The notes under the pieces: generated by a model
Told to the model about the DNA's origin: nothing
What the model saw: only the letters and a program-made list of their open reading frames with translations
Databases searched by the model: none
In this document: in pieces, positions 1 to 6,020 of the stretch
How positions within the stretch are numbered: the first letter of the stretch is position 1
Layout: every line of letters begins with the position of its first letter
Assembly: GCA_005792805.1 (NCBI GenBank)
Contig: SXQV01000237.1
Coordinates: 1 to 6,020, forward strand
Source: Methylococcaceae bacterium
GTDB taxonomy: Bacteria > Pseudomonadota > Gammaproteobacteria > Methylococcales > Methylococcaceae
Length of the DNA: 6,020 bases
Direction of reading: 5' to 3'
Translations under genes and position numbers: made by a program

Positions 1-238
1 AGGGATTATCGCTATTTTCAGGAGCGCCGTGGTGCTGGCAGTAAAAGGCCAGTACCTTCTCGACGACTTCATACAGGCGCAAGTTCTCGTCCGAGGCAAT
101 GCCCCGGAGAATATCGTTGGATTCGCCGCTCAGCTTTACGTTGAGTTGATGAACCCGATCGTTATGGTGCCTGGAATGAGTGATCCATGTTCGTGATGGC
201 CGCTGGACGCTATTGGTTTGATGGTCTTTTTTTGCCAT
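1..238 (-). CDS. Small basic protein, possible ribbon-helix-helix, 3' end outside window
   Basis: An open frame runs on the minus strand from an ATG at 238-236 to the window edge, giving 79 residues with no stop. The product begins MAKKDHQTNS, has a basic, His/Arg-rich first 28 residues, then a beta-like stretch VHQLNVKLS (about 29-37) and two probable helices (about 39-50 and 54-68). This strand-helix-helix order resembles the MetJ/Arc/CopG ribbon-helix-helix DNA-binding fold, but I do not recognise the family and the match rests on pattern alone. The start overlaps the last 29 bases of the SulP gene in another frame, so the two are probably co-transcribed and translationally linked. A GTG at 250 is an alternative start (VSETMAKK). 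A purine-rich GAGCGAG about 3-9 bases before the ATG is a weak ribosome binding site that favours the ATG. The C-terminus lies beyond the window. Confidence 0.6.
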   Translation of the reverse strand, partial: MAKKDHQTNSVQRPSRTWITHSRHHNDRVHQLNVKLSGESNDILRGIASDENLRLYEVVEKVLAFYCQHHGAPENSDNP

Positions 239-1916
239 GGTCTCGCTCACGGTGATGAATCCGCTGTTTCGGTTTATGTCTGGTTTTACGCCTGACCGAG
301 AGAGGGTGCTCTGAAGAGGCCTGGAGAGTACTCAGGCCACGGATAGTGCACTGGCTGCCCCGCTCAATGTAATCCTTGCGGTATTGATCGATGAACTCCA
401 TGACGGTGTGATCGATGAGGAATGCCCCTGAAAGATCAAAGATGACGGTTTTGCCGTCAGGGAGGGTAGCCAACTCGCTTTTCAGCGCGATGAAGTTTGA
501 GAAAATTGCCGACCCTTCGATACGGATCACAATGGTATCGGCATCCGGGTGCCTGATTTCGTAGGAAATCTTCAGCAGATTGGCCAGCTTGACGCCCCTG
601 GCCAGATGAATCAGCACCTTGGTCAGAATGCCGATGAACACGCCCACCAGCAAGTCGGTGGAGAGTACACCGATGATGGTGACGATGAAAATCGCCAGCT
701 GTTCCACGCCAATATCCATCGTCTTGGCAAACTCCCTGGGTGAAGCCAGCCGAAAGCCGGTATACACCAGAAGGGAGGCCAGAGAGGCCAGTGGAATCTC
801 GTGTATCAGCCATGGGAAGAACAGCACGAATATCGCCAGGAACATGCCGTGAAAGAAATTGGCCCATCCTGTTTTGGCGCCGTTCGTCACGTTGGCGGAT
901 GAACGCACGATTTCTGCAATCATCGGCAGGCCGCCGGCCATGCTGGCCAGAAAATTGCCAAATCCGATAGCGGTCAGGTCCCGGTTCAGATTGGAGTAAC
1001 GCTTGCAAGGATCCAGCTTGTCGACAGCGGTGGTGCTGAGGAGCGTTTCCAGACTTCCCACCAGACAGATGGAAATGACCGCCCCCCAGAAAGCCGGGGT
1101 GCCGATTTTCCCGAAATCAGGAAAATAGAAGCTGGAAAGCACATTATCAGGAAGGCTGACCAGAAACTTCGGGCCTACGGTGAACTCATGATGAGGCAGG
1201 AAGGATTGGTCGGGCATGAACATGTAAACGTGCTCATGATCGAGATCAAAATATCGCTCAAGCGCCATGCCCACGGCTATCACGAGGAGTGGTCCGGGAA
1301 TGCGCTTGAGCCTGGGGTTCCGGACCAGTGCCCAGAGCACCAGTATGGCCAGCCCGGAAAAACCGATAATGGAAATCTCCGGATTCAGGTTCGCCAGGCT
1401 GTGGGGGATTTCCGCGATCGTCGACAGAATCTCGCTGCTTTCCGGCTTAACACCCAGCATGACGTGAATCTGCTTGGCCATGATGATGATACCTATGGCC
1501 GCCAGCATTCCATGAACCACCGAAGCGGGAAAATAGGCGTTGAGCCGGCCAGCCTTTAATCGGCCCATGAGGATCTGCAACAGGCTGGCGGCCAGAATGG
1601 CGGCCAGCGTGTAGCGGTAGCCGGCCATGGCATCGCCTTGCCCCAGCGACTGCACCGCCGCAAGGATGACCACGATCAGGCCTGCGGCCGGGCCATTGAT
1701 CGTCACATGGGACCCACTTATTCGCGAGACCACGACCCCGCCAATGACGGCTGAAATGATACCGCTCATGGGAGGGAACCCGGAGGCCATCGCGATGCCC
1801 AGACAAAGCGGCAGGGCGATCAGAAAAACCAGGAAGCCGGCCGTCAGATCGGAACGCCAGTTTTCCAGCAAACCGGGCCAGCCATTTTGGGGGACAGAGT
1901 GTTTTAGGTTCGACAT
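210..1916 (-). CDS. SulP-family inorganic anion transporter with STAS domain
   Basis: This 568-residue inner-membrane protein is a SulP (SLC26-like) secondary anion transporter. Family members carry sulfate, bicarbonate or dicarboxylates, and the substrate cannot be read from sequence. After a short cytoplasmic start (NWRSDLTAG, 19-27) comes the first membrane segment with the family-type LPLCLGIAMASGFPP (35-49), then SGSHVTINGPAAGL (67-80), and further hydrophobic segments to about 437. The conserved block around 288-321 contains SLETLL and NRDLTAIGFGN. A cytosolic STAS domain occupies about 459-535 (IVIRIEGSAIFSNF, then VIFDLSGAFLIDHTVMEF). The final 25 residues are highly basic and polar and lie over the start of the next gene, so they may be poorly conserved. 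Length is normal for the family. The ATG at 1916 lacks a strong ribosome binding site; a GGAG lies over 20 bases upstream. Relatives are often next to carbonic anhydrase genes, but none is visible here. Confidence 0.95.
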   Translation of the reverse strand: MSNLKHSVPQNGWPGLLENWRSDLTAGFLVFLIALPLCLGIAMASGFPPMSGIISAVIGGVVVSRISGSHVTINGPAAGLIVVILAAVQSLGQGDAMAGYRYTLAAILAASLLQILMGRLKAGRLNAYFPASVVHGMLAAIGIIIMAKQIHVMLGVKPESSEILSTIAEIPHSLANLNPEISIIGFSGLAILVLWALVRNPRLKRIPGPLLVIAVGMALERYFDLDHEHVYMFMPDQSFLPHHEFTVGPKFLVSLPDNVLSSFYFPDFGKIGTPAFWGAVISICLVGSLETLLSTTAVDKLDPCKRYSNLNRDLTAIGFGNFLASMAGGLPMIAEIVRSSANVTNGAKTGWANFFHGMFLAIFVLFFPWLIHEIPLASLASLLVYTGFRLASPREFAKTMDIGVEQLAIFIVTIIGVLSTDLLVGVFIGILTKVLIHLARGVKLANLLKISYEIRHPDADTIVIRIEGSAIFSNFIALKSELATLPDGKTVIFDLSGAFLIDHTVMEFIDQYRKDYIERGSQCTIRGLSTLQASSEHPLSVRRKTRHKPKQRIHHRERDHGKKRPSNQ

Positions 1917-2176
1917 GAAGTGCAGCGAAGTTCTGGAGACACTCCGGAACTAGCCATCTTCATGCCAATGGATAAAAAACAGTCAAGCGGCTGTTTCACA
2001 AGCTTTTTCAGTAAACCCCGCCGCCGTCTAGCAGGGTCAGATACCCGCCGGACGGTTGAATTAACCCAAAAAGGCCGCTTCCCGAACCGCCGTCAAACCG
2101 TTTTAAGCCTGCGCAAATAGTGAGCGAGAGCGCTTTGTTCTAACATGCCCGCACGACTCATCAGAAATACCGTCCC
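1917..2176. other. Divergent intergenic region between sulP-like and restriction-modification genes
   Basis: These 260 bases separate two genes reading outward, so both promoters should lie here. I find no convincing sigma-70 pair on either strand. The best minus-strand candidate is TTGACT (reverse complement of 1981-1986), with only a poor -10 (ATGAAG) 17 bases on. On the plus strand TAACAT (2141-2146) could be a -10 but has no good -35. A two-part imperfect hairpin lies at 2024-2055: outer arms CCGTC/GACGG and inner arms GGGT/ACCC around CAGAT. It is not followed by a T-run, so it is not an obvious terminator. The segment is more AT-rich near the transporter gene. Confidence 0.7.
2024..2055. 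repeat. Imperfect intergenic hairpin
   Basis: Arms CCGTC (2024-2028) and GACGG (2051-2055) enclose arms GGGT (2034-2037) and ACCC (2043-2046) around a CAGAT loop, with unpaired bases between the two stems. It lies upstream of the restriction-modification gene and might be a regulatory structure, an operator or a degenerate palindromic repeat. The short arms could also arise by chance in GC-rich DNA. Confidence 0.3.
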
Positions 2177-2180
2177 ATGA
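2145..2180 (+). CDS. Possible 11-codon leader ORF overlapping the next start (ATGA)
   Basis: An ATG at 2145 opens an 11-codon frame (MPARLIRNTVP) ending in TGA at 2178-2180. That TGA overlaps the ATG of the restriction-modification gene (2177-2179) in the arrangement ATGA. Such an overlap could make translation of the enzyme depend on ribosomes finishing the leader, which would fit an enzyme whose level must be restrained. There is no good ribosome binding site before this ATG: the nearest purine run, GAGCGAGAG at 2122-2130, is about 14 bases away. A frame this short can occur by chance, so translation is a hypothesis. Confidence 0.25.
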   Translation: MPARLIRNTVP

Positions 2181-5100
2181 CACCCGAACAATTCATCACC
2201 AAGTGGTCACAGAGCCAAACCAAGGAGAGGTCGGCCGCTCAGGAGCATTTCGTAGACCTCTGCCGTCTGCTGGGTCAGCCGACCCCCAACGAGGCCGACC
2301 CCACGGGTGACTGGTATTGCTTCGAGCGCGGCGCGGCCAAAACCGGTGCGGGTCAGGGCTGGGCCGATGTCTGGAAAAAGGGCTGCTTTGGCTGGGAATA
2401 CAAAGGCAAGGGAAAAGACCTCGGTGCCGCGCTCAGGCAATTACAGCTGTATGCCCTGGCCTTGCAGTCACCCCCGCTGCTGATTGTTTGCGACATCGAC
2501 AGCATCGTCATCCACACCGCGTTTACCAACGCGGTCCAGGAAACCCACGTCGTACCGCTGGAGGCGCTCCGCGATCCCCAGTCATTGCAGCGACTGACCT
2601 GGGCCTTCACCGACCCCGAAAAGCTTCGTCCGGGCCTGACCACGCCCGAATTGACCGAAAAGGCCGCTGGCCGTTTTGCCGCACTGGCGCAGACACTCCA
2701 GCTACGGGGTCATGACCCGCAGCGTGTCGCGCCATTTCTCAACAAACTCCTGTTTTGCCTGTTTGCCGAGGATGTGCGATTACTGCCCGATCAATTATTC
2801 ACCAAGCTGCTGACCCACGGGATAAAGGCACCGGGGCAAGTCGAGCCCGCACTGAAGGGGCTGTTTGCCGCCATGTCCACCGGTGGCCTGTTCGGCTACC
2901 AGGCTATCGACTGGTTCAACGGCGGTCTGTTTGCCAGCGACCACACCCTCCCGCTGGAACCGGCCGATCTTGAATCGCTGCTGGAGGTATCCCGGCTGGA
3001 CTGGAGCTGCATCGAACCGGCCATCTTCGGCACCCTGTTTGAGCGCGGGCTCGACCCCGCCAAACGCAGCCAGCTGGGCGCCCACTACACCGACCGTCAA
3101 TCCATTCTGCGCATCATCGACCCGGTGATCCGCCAGCCGCTGCTGGAGGCGTGGCACCGCACCAGAGGGGAAATCGCAGCGGACAAGAGCAAAACCCGCA
3201 AAAAAGCCCAGGCCGCCTATCACCGCTTCCTCGACAGTCTGCGCGATTTCCGCGTCCTCGACCCGGCGTGCGGATCGGGCAATTTTCTTTATCTCGCATT
3301 GCGCACCCTCAAGGACATCGAGCACCAGGTCATCCTCGAAGCCGAAACGCTGGGGCTGCCAGCCCAGTTTCCGGCAGTCGGGCCGGAATCCGTTCATGGC
3401 ATCGAAATCAATCCGTATGCCGCCGAACTGGCCCGCGTCACTGTCTGGATTGGCGAAATCCAGTGGATGCTGGAACATGGCCGCAGCCTGTCGCGTAATC
3501 CGGTGCTTCGACCGCTCGACACCATCGAGTGCCGCGACGCCCTGCTCAACCCCGACGGCACCGAAGCCGAATGGCCCAAGGCCGATGTGATTGTGGGCAA
3601 TCCGCCGTTTCTGGGTGGTAGCAAAAAGCGCGGGCAACTGGGCGACGCGATGTTCGAGGCCATCAACGCCGTTTATGCTGGCCGGGTGCCCGGCGGAGCG
3701 GATCTGGTGTGCTACTGGTTCGAGAAAGCCCGCGCCCACATCGCCGCCGGACAGTGCCAGGCCGCAGGACTGGTCGCCACCAACAGTATTCGCGGCGGGT
3801 CGAATCGCAAGGTATTGGAACGCATCGTCGATGCCACCCCCATTTTCACCGCCTGGAGCGATGAGCCGTGGATCAACGAAGGCGCGGCGGTGCGGGTATC
3901 GCTGGTCTGCTTCGGCTCCGTAGGCTGGGTTGAGCGTACTCGCGAAACCCGGCAGACCCCAGCGGCGGTCGCTGGGTTTCCGCTGCGCGGCAACCCAGCC
4001 TACCTAAACATCCTCAACGGCCAGCCGGTGGCCGTCATTCATGCGGATTTGACGGGTTCAGATCATCAAGTAAATCTATCGGTTGATGTTTCACAAGCAA
4101 GCCGTATTGAAGGTAATCGCGGTGTTGCGCTTGAGGGTATGAGAAAAGATGGACCATTTGATTTGGCGGGGGAGATTGCGCGACGTTGGTTAAACGAACC
4201 GAACCCTCATGGGCGCAGCAATTCTGAGGTTCTGAAACCACGCATAAACGGTAAAGAGCTAACTGGTCGGCCAGCGGATGTCTGGGTCATAGACTTCGGA
4301 TCCATGCCGCTTGAAGCGGCAAGCCTGTTTGCTTCTCCATTTGAGTATGTTACGCGAGTGGTCAAGCCGATTCGTGATGTGAATCGAGATACTCAACGGA
4401 GAACTCGCTGGTGGCAATTTGGACGTTCCAATGAGGAGCTGAGAGGAAAAGTTTTTGGTTTGCATCGCGTCATTGTAACGGCGAGAGTTTCAAAACATCG
4501 ACTCTTCGCATGGCTGGATCATCGTTATTCAGCGGATACGGCCTTGGTAGTCATCGCCCGCGCCGACGACACCACCTTCGGCATCCTCCATTCGCGCTTT
4601 CATGAGCTGTGGTCGTTGCGGATGGGCACCAGCCTGGAAGACCGGCCCCGCTACACCCCCACCACCACCTTCGAAACCTTCCCCTTCCCCGACGGCCTGA
4701 CCCCGGCGGATACCCGGCACGTACACGTAGCCCAGCCCTCTGGGCGACGAACGGAGCCACCCTCCGCCGGGCTGGTGCCCGGGATCGCCGAGGGGGCTCG
4801 GCTCCTACAGGCCGGGATCGCCCAGAGGGCTGGGCTCCTGCCCGCCACGCCTGTCCTGCCGGATCTCGCCGATCCGACGCGCCTGCCGGTCGCCGAGGCC
4901 ATCGCCCGGGCCGCGTTTGAACTCAACCGCCTGCGCCAGGCCTGGCTGAACCCGCCGGACTGGGTGGATTGGGTCATCACCCCGGAAGAAGAACAGGCCG
5001 GGTTCCCGCCGCGACCGGTGGCCAAACCGGGCGGCGAGGCCGGCCTGAAGCAACGCACGCTGACGAATCTCTACAACGCCCGCCCCGCCTGGCTGGCCAT

Positions 5101-5227
5101 GGCCCATGAAACGCTGGACACGGCGGTCGCCGCCGCCTATGGCTGGGCGGATTACACGCGGGATATGGCGGATGAGGACATTCTGCGGCGGCTGCTGGCA
5201 TTGAATCAGGCGCGGGCAAAACCATGA
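2177..5227 (+). CDS. MmeI-like type IIG/IIL restriction-modification enzyme (endonuclease plus N6-adenine methyltransferase)
   Basis: This 1016-residue protein combines DNA cleavage and SAM-dependent adenine methylation in one chain, as MmeI does. Seen in order: an N-terminal nuclease with D64, E74 and K76 in GWADVWKKGCFGWEYKGK, matching the MmeI D-X9-E-X-K site; a helical spacer (about 160-300); GAHYT (301-305); SAM motif DPACGSGNF (362-370); catalytic motif IV NPPF (475-478); a target recognition domain (about 620-840) ending in TFETFPFP (831-838); and a C-terminal domain with LRQAWLNPPDW and LTNLYNARPAWL. MmeI itself is about 920 residues; the extra length partly reflects REP-like repeats translated as residues 582-609 and about 851-888. 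No separate methylase or specificity gene is visible, as expected if one-strand self-methylation protects the host. Upstream in-frame stop TAA at 2141 makes 2177 the only ATG start; no clear ribosome binding site precedes it. All catalytic motifs look intact; the recognition sequence is unknown. Confidence 0.93.
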   Translation: MTPEQFITKWSQSQTKERSAAQEHFVDLCRLLGQPTPNEADPTGDWYCFERGAAKTGAGQGWADVWKKGCFGWEYKGKGKDLGAALRQLQLYALALQSPPLLIVCDIDSIVIHTAFTNAVQETHVVPLEALRDPQSLQRLTWAFTDPEKLRPGLTTPELTEKAAGRFAALAQTLQLRGHDPQRVAPFLNKLLFCLFAEDVRLLPDQLFTKLLTHGIKAPGQVEPALKGLFAAMSTGGLFGYQAIDWFNGGLFASDHTLPLEPADLESLLEVSRLDWSCIEPAIFGTLFERGLDPAKRSQLGAHYTDRQSILRIIDPVIRQPLLEAWHRTRGEIAADKSKTRKKAQAAYHRFLDSLRDFRVLDPACGSGNFLYLALRTLKDIEHQVILEAETLGLPAQFPAVGPESVHGIEINPYAAELARVTVWIGEIQWMLEHGRSLSRNPVLRPLDTIECRDALLNPDGTEAEWPKADVIVGNPPFLGGSKKRGQLGDAMFEAINAVYAGRVPGGADLVCYWFEKARAHIAAGQCQAAGLVATNSIRGGSNRKVLERIVDATPIFTAWSDEPWINEGAAVRVSLVCFGSVGWVERTRETRQTPAAVAGFPLRGNPAYLNILNGQPVAVIHADLTGSDHQVNLSVDVSQASRIEGNRGVALEGMRKDGPFDLAGEIARRWLNEPNPHGRSNSEVLKPRINGKELTGRPADVWVIDFGSMPLEAASLFASPFEYVTRVVKPIRDVNRDTQRRTRWWQFGRSNEELRGKVFGLHRVIVTARVSKHRLFAWLDHRYSADTALVVIARADDTTFGILHSRFHELWSLRMGTSLEDRPRYTPTTTFETFPFPDGLTPADTRHVHVAQPSGRRTEPPSAGLVPGIAEGARLLQAGIAQRAGLLPATPVLPDLADPTRLPVAEAIARAAFELNRLRQAWLNPPDWVDWVITPEEEQAGFPPRPVAKPGGEAGLKQRTLTNLYNARPAWLAMAHETLDTAVAAAYGWADYTRDMADEDILRRLLALNQARAKP
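3920..4003. repeat. Inverted pair of REP-like palindromes inside the coding frame (family A)
   Basis: Two copies of a GTAGGCTGGGTT-type palindrome face each other. The outer ends form a perfect 12-bp inverted repeat: 3920-3931 against 3992-4003. Each copy also folds alone. Copy 1 (3920-3953, plus) pairs GCTGGGTT at 3924-3931 with AACCCGGC at 3946-3953, with one G-T wobble. Copy 2 (3971-4003, minus) pairs GCTGGGTT at 3971-3978 with AACCCAGC at 3992-3999, plus an inner CCGC/GCGG stem. The pattern GTAGG-TGGGTT-GAGCG...GAAACCCA resembles extragenic palindromes common in many bacterial genomes. Here the 84 bases equal 28 codons (VGWVERTRET... to NPAY) and keep the restriction-modification frame open. 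Confidence 0.85.
4030..4550 (+). other. Low-GC block encoding the target recognition domain
   Basis: By hand count, 4021-4560 is about 50% GC (272 of 540), with 60-base bins mostly 43-52%. Neighbouring bins of the same gene are 62-65% (3541-3600, 3961-4020, 4561-4680). Codon choice changes with it: GGT, GAT, AGA, TTT and TCA-type codons replace GC-ending ones between about 4040 and 4550. The block encodes residues about 620-790, which in MmeI-like enzymes is where the target recognition domain lies. The sharp edges suggest that this module has a different origin from the rest of the gene. Confidence 0.7.
4729..4839. repeat. Cluster of REP-like hairpins inside the coding frame (family B)
   Basis: Three related palindromes and one extra hairpin sit in 111 bases. 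Copy 1 (4729-4747, minus) is agcccagccctctgggcga; its perfect 19-bp reverse complement is at 4818-4836. Copies 2 (4781-4806) and 3 (4814-4839), both plus, match at 23 of 26 positions. Stems are GCCGAG/CTCGGC in copy 2 and GCCCAG/CTGGGC in copy 3, so two of the three differences are a compensating pair that keeps the stem. Between copies 1 and 2 lies a perfect 6-bp hairpin, CCGGGC-TGGT-GCCCGG (4767-4782). Reverse-strand ends read GTAGGAGC..., like the head of gammaproteobacterial REP elements. The block is translated in frame as residues about 851-888, a Gly/Ala/Pro/Leu-rich linker. Confidence 0.88.
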
Positions 5228-6020
5228 GTTTGTTGCCGCGTGATTTCGTCGAAACCCGGGACGGGCTGATTTTTGCCGTGGTCGATAGCCGGATTGAGGA
5301 AGGCCGGGTGCTGGGTTTTCTCCGCTATCGGCGCACGGGTGGCCGTCCGGTCAAGCTGGCTACGGATCAGGCGAATGCCTGGCTGGCGGCGAACGCGCCA
5401 GACCTTCTGTATGAATCTCCCCGTTTGGCGGCCCGGCTGCATGGGATACCCCTTGAGCGCCTCGCTCACCACCATCGGCCACGCGAGCGGGCGGCGGTGC
5501 TGATGACGGCACCTGCCAGAGACGCGCTGGAGGCCAAGGCGAAGCATGGCCTGACGATTTTTCAGGCGGGGGGCATTCCGCCGGGGGCGCTTGGCCTGAC
5601 TGGCTCGTTATTGATTGGCGCTCAGCATCCGGCTTCGGATCTGGATTTTGTGATCTATGACCGGGATACTTTTCACCGGGCACGCGAGGTCGTGCGCGAC
5701 GCCATCGCGGCGGGCGATCTGGCCGGGCTGACGCTGGACGACTGGCGCGAAGCTTACGAGCGGCGCGGCTGTGATTTAAGTTTTGATGACTATCTGTGGC
5801 ACGAGCGGCGCAAACTCAACAAGGGGCTGTGCGAGGGGACCCGGTTCGACATCACGCTGGTAGCGGAAGAACCCGCAGCGCCGGACGCGCCGGTTCGCAA
5901 GTTGGGCCGCGCGGCACTGACCGCCGAGGTGATTGATGCGAGTCAGGCGTTTGATTTCCCGGCCCGCTACCGGCTGGCGCATCCCGTGATCGCCGAGGCG
6001 CTTAGCTTCAGCCATACCTA
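5224..6020 (+). CDS. Predicted nucleotidyltransferase (polymerase-beta fold), 3' end outside window
   Basis: An open frame begins at ATG 5224, overlapping the stop of the restriction-modification gene as ATGA, and runs 265 codons to the window edge without a stop. Residues 126-145 (TGSLLIGAQHPASDLDFVIY) form the nucleotidyltransferase signature: Gly127-Ser128 followed by Asp139-x-Asp141. RFDITLV (207-213) could supply the third metal-binding acid, Asp209. The N-terminal part (RDFVETRDGLIFAVV, then RVLGFLRYRR) is a beta-rich region resembling predicted nucleotidyltransferases best known from archaea (COG1665-like, from memory). Such enzymes transfer a nucleotide to a protein, RNA or small molecule; the substrate here is unknown. 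The overlap implies co-translation with the enzyme upstream. It could be a partner in defence, or an unrelated gene joined to the operon. Composition is GC-rich like the flanking parts of the upstream gene. Confidence 0.82.
   Translation, partial: MSLLPRDFVETRDGLIFAVVDSRIEEGRVLGFLRYRRTGGRPVKLATDQANAWLAANAPDLLYESPRLAARLHGIPLERLAHHHRPRERAAVLMTAPARDALEAKAKHGLTIFQAGGIPPGALGLTGSLLIGAQHPASDLDFVIYDRDTFHRAREVVRDAIAAGDLAGLTLDDWREAYERRGCDLSFDDYLWHERRKLNKGLCEGTRFDITLVAEEPAAPDAPVRKLGRAALTAEVIDASQAFDFPARYRLAHPVIAEALSFSHT

Noticed and set aside
227..233. A7 tract as a programmed frameshift site fusing SulP to the small downstream protein
   Set aside because: Moving from the SulP frame to the small-gene frame needs +1 slippage, not the usual -1 on A-runs, and the small gene has its own ATG just upstream.
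1188..1559. A 123-codon plus-strand open frame opposite the SulP gene
   Set aside because: It is antisense to conserved membrane segments and its product is low-complexity, without a ribosome binding site or known motif.
1958..1986. Possible minus-strand promoter TTGACT with a -10 after 17 bases
   Set aside because: The -10 position reads ATGAAG, a poor match to TATAAT; not enough to call a promoter.
2795..3739. A 314-codon open frame on the minus strand opposite the restriction-modification gene
   Set aside because: It lies wholly antisense to well-conserved nuclease-spacer and methyltransferase motifs; long antisense frames are common in GC-rich genes and its translation shows no recognisable domain.
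4729..4839. CRISPR-like or transcription-terminator interpretation of the repeated hairpins
   Set aside because: Copies are few, mixed in orientation, without uniform spacers and without T-runs; they lie inside a continuous coding frame, so REP-like elements explain them better.
2177..5227. Restriction-modification gene as a pseudogene inactivated by repeat insertion
   Set aside because: The frame is continuous over 1016 codons, both insert lengths are multiples of three, and nuclease and methyltransferase motifs are intact, although reduced activity cannot be excluded.

Overview
The window looks like a stretch of a GC-rich (about 60% by eye) proteobacterial chromosome. The gene types and two REP-like palindrome families are compatible with a gammaproteobacterium, possibly an autotrophic sulfur oxidiser, but nothing here fixes the taxon. 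No rRNA, tRNA, CRISPR array, integrase or insertion sequence was seen.

Layout: (1) Positions 1-1916, minus strand: a SulP-family anion transporter with a C-terminal STAS domain (1916-210). It is followed by an overlapping small gene, cut by the window edge, whose product looks like a ribbon-helix-helix protein (238 to 1 and beyond). (2) Positions 1917-2176: a 260-bp divergent intergenic region with a weak hairpin and an 11-codon mini-ORF. The mini-ORF's stop codon overlaps the start of the next gene. (3) Positions 2177-5227, plus strand: a 1016-residue single-chain restriction-modification enzyme of the MmeI (type IIG/IIL) kind. It has an N-terminal D-X9-E-X-K nuclease, a gamma-type N6-adenine methyltransferase with DPACGSGNF and NPPF, a target recognition domain and a C-terminal domain. 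(4) From 5224 to the window end, plus strand: a gene overlapping the enzyme gene by ATGA. It encodes a predicted polymerase-beta-type nucleotidyltransferase and is incomplete at the 3' end.

The most unusual part is the architecture of the restriction-modification gene. Two unrelated families of REP-like palindromes lie inside the reading frame without breaking it. One is an inverted pair at 3920-4003. The other is a cluster of three related hairpins plus a fourth at 4729-4839. They stand on either side of a roughly 520-bp block, the target recognition domain, whose GC content is about 50% against about 63% in the adjoining parts of the gene. This suggests a replaced recognition module in a gene whose inter-domain linkers have also accepted palindromic repeats that are now translated. 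The tight coupling of the enzyme to a nucleotidyltransferase of unknown role is the second point of interest: the two may form a defence operon, or may simply be adjacent.
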